From NCBI RefSeq assembly GCF_007748095.1, contig NZ_CP036287.1, positions 5,952,001-6,016,000 of the forward strand: a DNA stretch of 64,000 nt, in the 5' to 3' direction. The position numbers and the translations under genes are program-made. Positions 60,556 through 64,000 of the stretch are shown piece after piece. The DNA comes from Engelhardtia mirabilis. Its GTDB lineage: Bacteria; Planctomycetota; UBA1135; GCA-002686595. The stretch's first letter is position 1. Each line of letters opens with the position of its first letter. The notes beneath the pieces were generated by a model. It saw only the letters and a program-made list of their open reading frames with translations. It was not told where the DNA came from and did not search any database.

Positions 60556-62837
60556 GACTGGCGCAGCTCCCGCGGCACGGCCGGCAGGTACTGCTTGGGC
60601 CAGGCGTGCCCCGTGTGCTCGTACTCGAGCGCGGCGCGGTGCGTCAGGTAGGCGTCGTTCAGGTGCGGGCGCGCCATGGCGATCAGGTCCGCTCTGCCGG
60701 CGGCGAGGATCGTGTTGGCTTGGTCGGCGCCTTGGATCGCGCCCACGGCCATGACCTTCAGGCCGGTCTCGTGGCGGATGCGTTCGGCGAAGGGCACCTG
60801 GTACATGCGGCCGTAGACCGGCACCGACTCGGGGGTGTTGCCGGCGGTGGAGACGTCGACCACGTCGCAGCCGTGCTCGCCCAGCCAACGGGCCAGGCGC
60901 ACGCTCTCCTCGGCGGTGATGCCCGCGCCTTCGGTCTCTTCGAGCCAATCGGTGGCCGAGATCCGCACCGAGATCGGCTTGGCCGCCGGCCACACGGCGC
61001 GCACGGCATCCAGCACCTCGAGCGGGAAGCGGGCACGGTTCTCGAGGCTGCCGCCGTACTCGTCCGTGCGGTGGTTGGAGGCCGGCGACAGGAAGCTCGA
61101 CAAGAGGTAGCCGTGGGCAATGTGCAGCTCGATCAGGTCGAAGCCGGCCCGCTCGGCGCGCTCGGCGCCTTGCACGAAGGCGTCGCGCACCGCGTCCATG
61201 TCGGCGCGGGTCATCTCGCGCGGCGTGTGCCAGCCGGTGCCGAAGGGCAGGGCCGAGGGGGCGATCGTCTCCCAGGCCGTGGCGTCCGTGAGCGGCGCGT
61301 CGCCCTCCCAGGGCAGCGAACACGAAGCTTTGCGGCCGGCGTGGGCGAGCTGCATGCCGATCGCCGAGGCGGAGTTGCCGTGCACGAAGTCGACCACGCG
61401 CTTCCAGGCCGCCTCCTGCTCGTCGGTGTAGATCCCGGCGCAGCCCGAGGTGATGCGTCCCTGGGCCGTGACGTCGGTCATCTCGGTGATCACCAGGCCC
61501 GCGCCGCCCACCGCGCGGCTGCCCAGGTGCACCAGGTGCCATTCGCCGGGGACCCCGTCCACGGCCGAGTACTGGCACATGGGCGAGACGACGATGCGGT
61601 TGGCGAGCTCCAGCTCGCGCAGCTTCAGGGGCGTGAAGATCGGCACCGGCGCGCGCCCGTCGGCCTCCCGCGGCGCGCCCTGTGTGCGGGCGAACCACTC
61701 CGTCACGCGCTCGACCAGGGCCGGGTCGCGCAGGGCCAGGTTGTCGTAGGTGATGCGCTTGGAGCGCGTCATCAGGTTGAAGGTGAACTGCAGCGGATCC
61801 TGCCGCACGTAGCGCCCGGCGTTCTCGAACCACTCGAGCGACGTCTGGGCTGCCTTCTGCAGCTTGAGCGTGTCGACGTAGCGGTCCTGCTGGTAGGCCT
61901 CCAGCACCGCTTCGACGCCCTCGCTCACGTGGGCGTCGAGCGCGTCCGCCAGGGCGATGGCGTCCTCCATCGCGAGCTTGGTGCCCGAGCCGATGGAGAA
62001 GTGCGCCGAGTGCGCCGCATCACCCAGCAGCACCACCTTGCCGTCGTGCCAGTGGCGGTTGACCACGTTGGGAAAGCGCCGCCAGATCGATCGGTTCGCC
62101 AAGAGCCGCTCACCGCCGAGCTCCTGCGCGAACAACTTCTCGCAGTAGGCGACCGTCTCCTCCTCGCTCGCGCCCTCCATCCCGGCCCGGCGCCAGGTGT
62201 CCTCGTGGGTCTCGACGATCCACGTGCCGCGGGCCTCGCCGGCGGCGCCCGAGCCCTCCTGGAAGGGGTAGGCGTGGACCATCCACAGGCCGTGTTCGTT
62301 CTCCTTGAACACGAATGTGAAGGCGTCGAGCAGCCTGGTCGTCCCGAGCCACGTGAAGCGGCAGTGGCGCCAATCGAGCGACGGCTCGAACACCTGGCGG
62401 TGGTCCTCGCGGATCTTGCTGTTGATGCCGTCGCAGGCGATCACCAGGTCCGCCTCGCGGGCGATCTGGCCTTCGTCGACCTCGCGCTCGAAGACCAACT
62501 CGACGCCCAGCTCCGCCGCGCGCTCGTGGAAGATCTGCAAGAGCCGCTTGCGCGCCATGCCGCAGAAACCGTGGCCCGTGGAGCGCACCAGTTCAGCTCC
62601 CAAGTACGTCTCGATGTCGGTCCAGTAGACGAAGCTCTCGCGGATCGCGCGGTAGCTCTCGGGATCCACCTGCTCGAAGTTGCCGAGGGTCTCGTCCGAG
62701 AACACGACCCCCCAGCCGAAGGTGTCGTCGGAGCGATTGCGCTCGTAGACGACGACCTCGAAGTCCGGGTGGCGGCGCTTGGCCAGGATCGAGAAGTAGA
62801 GGCCGGCGGGGCCGCCACCGATGCAGGCGATCTTCAT
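60552..62837 (-). CDS. Bifunctional salicylyl-CoA 5-hydroxylase / old-yellow-enzyme-type oxidoreductase
   Basis: This encodes 761 residues. Residues 1-385 are an FAD aromatic monooxygenase: IACIGGGPAGLYFSILAKRR, WGVVFSDETL, CDGINSKIRED and the second FAD motif VVLLGDAAHSAHFSIGSGTKLAMEDA. Residues 400-760 are an FMN TIM barrel of the OYE/2,4-dienoyl-CoA reductase type: VVSPMCQYSAVDGVPGEWHL, QLAHAGRK, IELHIAHGYLLSSFLSP and RTDEYGGSLENR. This fusion hydroxylates salicylyl-CoA to gentisyl-CoA in aromatic degradation. No other degradation genes are adjacent. The domain order and length are normal. Confidence 0.9.
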   Translation of the reverse strand: MKIACIGGGPAGLYFSILAKRRHPDFEVVVYERNRSDDTFGWGVVFSDETLGNFEQVDPESYRAIRESFVYWTDIETYLGAELVRSTGHGFCGMARKRLLQIFHERAAELGVELVFEREVDEGQIAREADLVIACDGINSKIREDHRQVFEPSLDWRHCRFTWLGTTRLLDAFTFVFKENEHGLWMVHAYPFQEGSGAAGEARGTWIVETHEDTWRRAGMEGASEEETVAYCEKLFAQELGGERLLANRSIWRRFPNVVNRHWHDGKVVLLGDAAHSAHFSIGSGTKLAMEDAIALADALDAHVSEGVEAVLEAYQQDRYVDTLKLQKAAQTSLEWFENAGRYVRQDPLQFTFNLMTRSKRITYDNLALRDPALVERVTEWFARTQGAPREADGRAPVPIFTPLKLRELELANRIVVSPMCQYSAVDGVPGEWHLVHLGSRAVGGAGLVITEMTDVTAQGRITSGCAGIYTDEQEAAWKRVVDFVHGNSASAIGMQLAHAGRKASCSLPWEGDAPLTDATAWETIAPSALPFGTGWHTPREMTRADMDAVRDAFVQGAERAERAGFDLIELHIAHGYLLSSFLSPASNHRTDEYGGSLENRARFPLEVLDAVRAVWPAAKPISVRISATDWLEETEGAGITAEESVRLARWLGEHGCDVVDVSTAGNTPESVPVYGRMYQVPFAERIRHETGLKVMAVGAIQGADQANTILAAGRADLIAMARPHLNDAYLTHRAALEYEHTGHAWPKQYLPAVPRELRQS

Positions 62838-62873
62838 GGGGAGGGGGGCTCGGGTGGCGCGGGGCGCGGGAGT

Positions 62874-63263
62874 CTAGCTGTTCAGGAGGAACGTCGCCGT
62901 GGCGTCGAAGAACGCGTGCAGCCGCGCTCGGGTGTGGGCGTCGGTGTCGAGCTCGCCCAGGGCCGCCCCCATGTGCTCCATCCAGCGGTCGCGCGCCGCC
63001 TGGTCGAGGCGGAAGCGTGCGTGCCGCATTCGCAGGCGCGGGTGGCCACGCGCTTCCACGTAGCGCGGCGGACCACCGCAGCGACCGACGATGAAGTCGA
63101 GCAGGCGCCCCTGCGAGCCGTCCCAATCGTCGTCCGGGTACATGGGCGCCAGCAGATCGTCGCCGCGGACGCGTCGATAGAAGCTGGACACCAGGGCCGA
63201 GAAGCCCTCCTCGCCGAGCTCGTCGTAGAGCTGCTCGAGGCCTGCGTAGGGATCCGTGGGCAT
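62874..63263 (-). CDS. Truncated hemoglobin, group II-like
   Basis: This encodes 129 residues from ATG 63263; frames to 63364/63689 are longer but lose the globin N-terminus. Features are YAGLEQLYDELGEEGFSALVSSFYRRVRGDDLLAPMYPDDDW, the heme-side GRLLDFIVGRCGGPPRYVEARGHPRLRMRHARF with the proximal histidine region (HPRLRMRH), and RDRWMEHMGAALGEL. Such YjbI-like globins bind oxygen or NO. It precedes the oxygen-using monooxygenase on the same strand, 36 bases away, and could supply or sense oxygen. Confidence 0.87.
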   Translation of the reverse strand: MPTDPYAGLEQLYDELGEEGFSALVSSFYRRVRGDDLLAPMYPDDDWDGSQGRLLDFIVGRCGGPPRYVEARGHPRLRMRHARFRLDQAARDRWMEHMGAALGELDTDAHTRARLHAFFDATATFLLNS

Positions 63264-63416
63264 GATTCGAGGGAGTTCGCGCGCGGGAGTCCGAAGGGCC
63301 GACTGCGGACCCCGAGGTCCGAGATTAGCCCAGGGCGGCTTCGCGCGGAATCCGATCCTCGCATCTAGTGCCGAGCGTTTAGATTCATCGCCCCGCGAGT
63401 CAACTCGCGCCTTCTG

Positions 63417-63644
63417 GTGAAGCAGTCGACCGTCAAACAGCTCCACGACGCCGCCGCAGCTCGGGGCGACCTCACCTACCTCGACCCGGAAACCGGCTTG
63501 GCCGTGCTGACGCGGGTCTTCCTGCGGCGCCGCGGCTACTGCTGCGGACGGGGCTGCCGCCACTGCCCCTACCACGACGAAGAAGCGTCCGACGAGGAGC
63601 GTCAGCGGCCGCCCGTACGTCCGCCGAAGCGCAACGCCGGCTGA
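63417..63644 (+). CDS. DUF5522 Cys-rich small protein
   Basis: This encodes 75 residues from GTG 63417. The conserved block YLDPETGLAVLTRVFLRRRGYCCGRGCRHCPY carries the CCGxxCRHCPY cysteine signature of DUF5522, a short protein found in bacteria and eukaryotes. Four cysteines and a histidine suggest a metal site. The Arg-rich C-terminus could contact nucleic acid. The function is unknown. Confidence 0.75.
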   Translation: MKQSTVKQLHDAAAARGDLTYLDPETGLAVLTRVFLRRRGYCCGRGCRHCPYHDEEASDEERQRPPVRPPKRNAG

Positions 63645-63687
63645 CAAGGTCCTTCTCGCGCCGCCCGCGTCGCGTTCCAATCGGTCC

Positions 63688-64000
63688 ATGGGCGACTCCG
63701 ACTACGACGCGCAGAAGGGCGCCGCCCGCGCCAACCGCGCCTTCTACGCGGCCTTCGAGGAGTTGGACATCGGCGCCATGACGGCTCTTTGGCACGACGA
63801 CGACGGCGTCCAGTGCATCCACCCGGGGAGCGAAGTCCTGATCGGCCGCCGCCGCGTGATCGGCTCCTGGGCGGCGATCTTCGAGCACACCGACTCGATC
63901 CGCTTCGAGCTCTCCGACCTGCAGATCCAAGTCCGCGGCGACACCGCCTGGGCCACCATGGTCGAGCGCATCCGTGCCAGCTCGGGGGGCGAGGACATTC
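63688..64000 (+). CDS. NTF2/SnoaL-like protein, 3' end missing
   Basis: This starts at ATG 63688 and runs off the right edge (104 residues visible). The sequence RANRAFYAAFEELDIGAMTALWHDDDGVQCIHPGSEVLIGRRRVIGSWAAIFEHTDSIRFELSDLQIQVRGDTAWATMVERI follows the SnoaL-like/DUF4440 ketosteroid-isomerase-related family. Such proteins are small hydrolases, isomerases or ligand binders; the substrate is unknown. Confidence 0.8.
   Translation, partial: MGDSDYDAQKGAARANRAFYAAFEELDIGAMTALWHDDDGVQCIHPGSEVLIGRRRVIGSWAAIFEHTDSIRFELSDLQIQVRGDTAWATMVERIRASSGGEDI

Overview
The window is high-GC bacterial chromosome (roughly 70 percent G+C by eye). It has tightly packed genes, many GTG starts and many GTGA/ATGA stop-start overlaps. 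Several features point to a planctomycete-like marine bacterium. The first two secreted copper-protein-like products share a C-terminal domain, and the copy whose end is visible finishes in GLTNGIELVIG, a style I associate with high-GC planctomycetes. There is a DUF1570-like secreted metallopeptidase, a DUF5522 protein, and a large secreted subtilase with lectin/MAM-like C-terminal repeats. The phylum assignment is inference from protein style, not from a marker gene. No rRNA, tRNA, prophage, complete insertion sequence or CRISPR array is visible.

Layout. 1-1910: two tandem secreted plastocyanin-like proteins. 2023-4460: a glycosyltransferase and a Tat-exported class V aminotransferase-like enzyme. 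4511-7520: two paralogous propeller-like secreted proteins, the second broken by a frameshift. 7567-15469: a minus-strand run with an AraC-MGMT fusion, acylphosphatase, YihY/BrkB, a secreted HExxH peptidase, an AlgJ/AlgI-like acetylation pair and MiaE. 15530-18024: PduO, a SnoaL/MarR pair and a divergent RNase Z-like hydrolase. 18480-21596: the subtilase. 21742-24049: SDR, TetR and a SPOUT methyltransferase. 24060-27288: a three-gene operon with a 'KGGVGR'-type P-loop ATPase fused to near-identical TPRs and two proteins I cannot assign. This is the best candidate for an undescribed, probably conflict-related, system. 27342-31068: CPBP protease, a degenerate alkaline-phosphatase-superfamily lipoprotein and threonine dehydratase. 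31150-36682: PhoB/PhoR-like two-component system, Dus, SpeA and a SlyD-like isomerase. 36904-47034: YhhQ, an FGE-like protein, an EF-P/EfpL-type factor, HIT, MutM, VOC, cardiolipin synthase and a POT transporter. 47075-53425: a six-gene membrane-lipid modification operon. 53961-57024: Rieske, phosphodiesterase and M24 peptidase. 57342-60555: four tandem single-pass membrane paralogues of unknown function. 60552-64000: bifunctional salicylyl-CoA hydroxylase, truncated globin, DUF5522 and a partial NTF2-like protein.

Three dispersed repeat families are present. R1 has the core GTTCGTACGGTGCCAGGCAC; R2 has the core TGTCCTGGATCAGAA; R3 is a large palindrome with the core ACGTACGGTGGCGGGACCAT. They sit at gene 3' ends, sometimes supplying the stop codon or last codons. 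Several intergenic copies form very long hairpins between genes and may act as terminators or REP-like elements. A TAnnnT hexamer 5-10 nt upstream of many first-in-operon start codons, usually without a Shine-Dalgarno sequence, suggests that leaderless mRNAs are common here.
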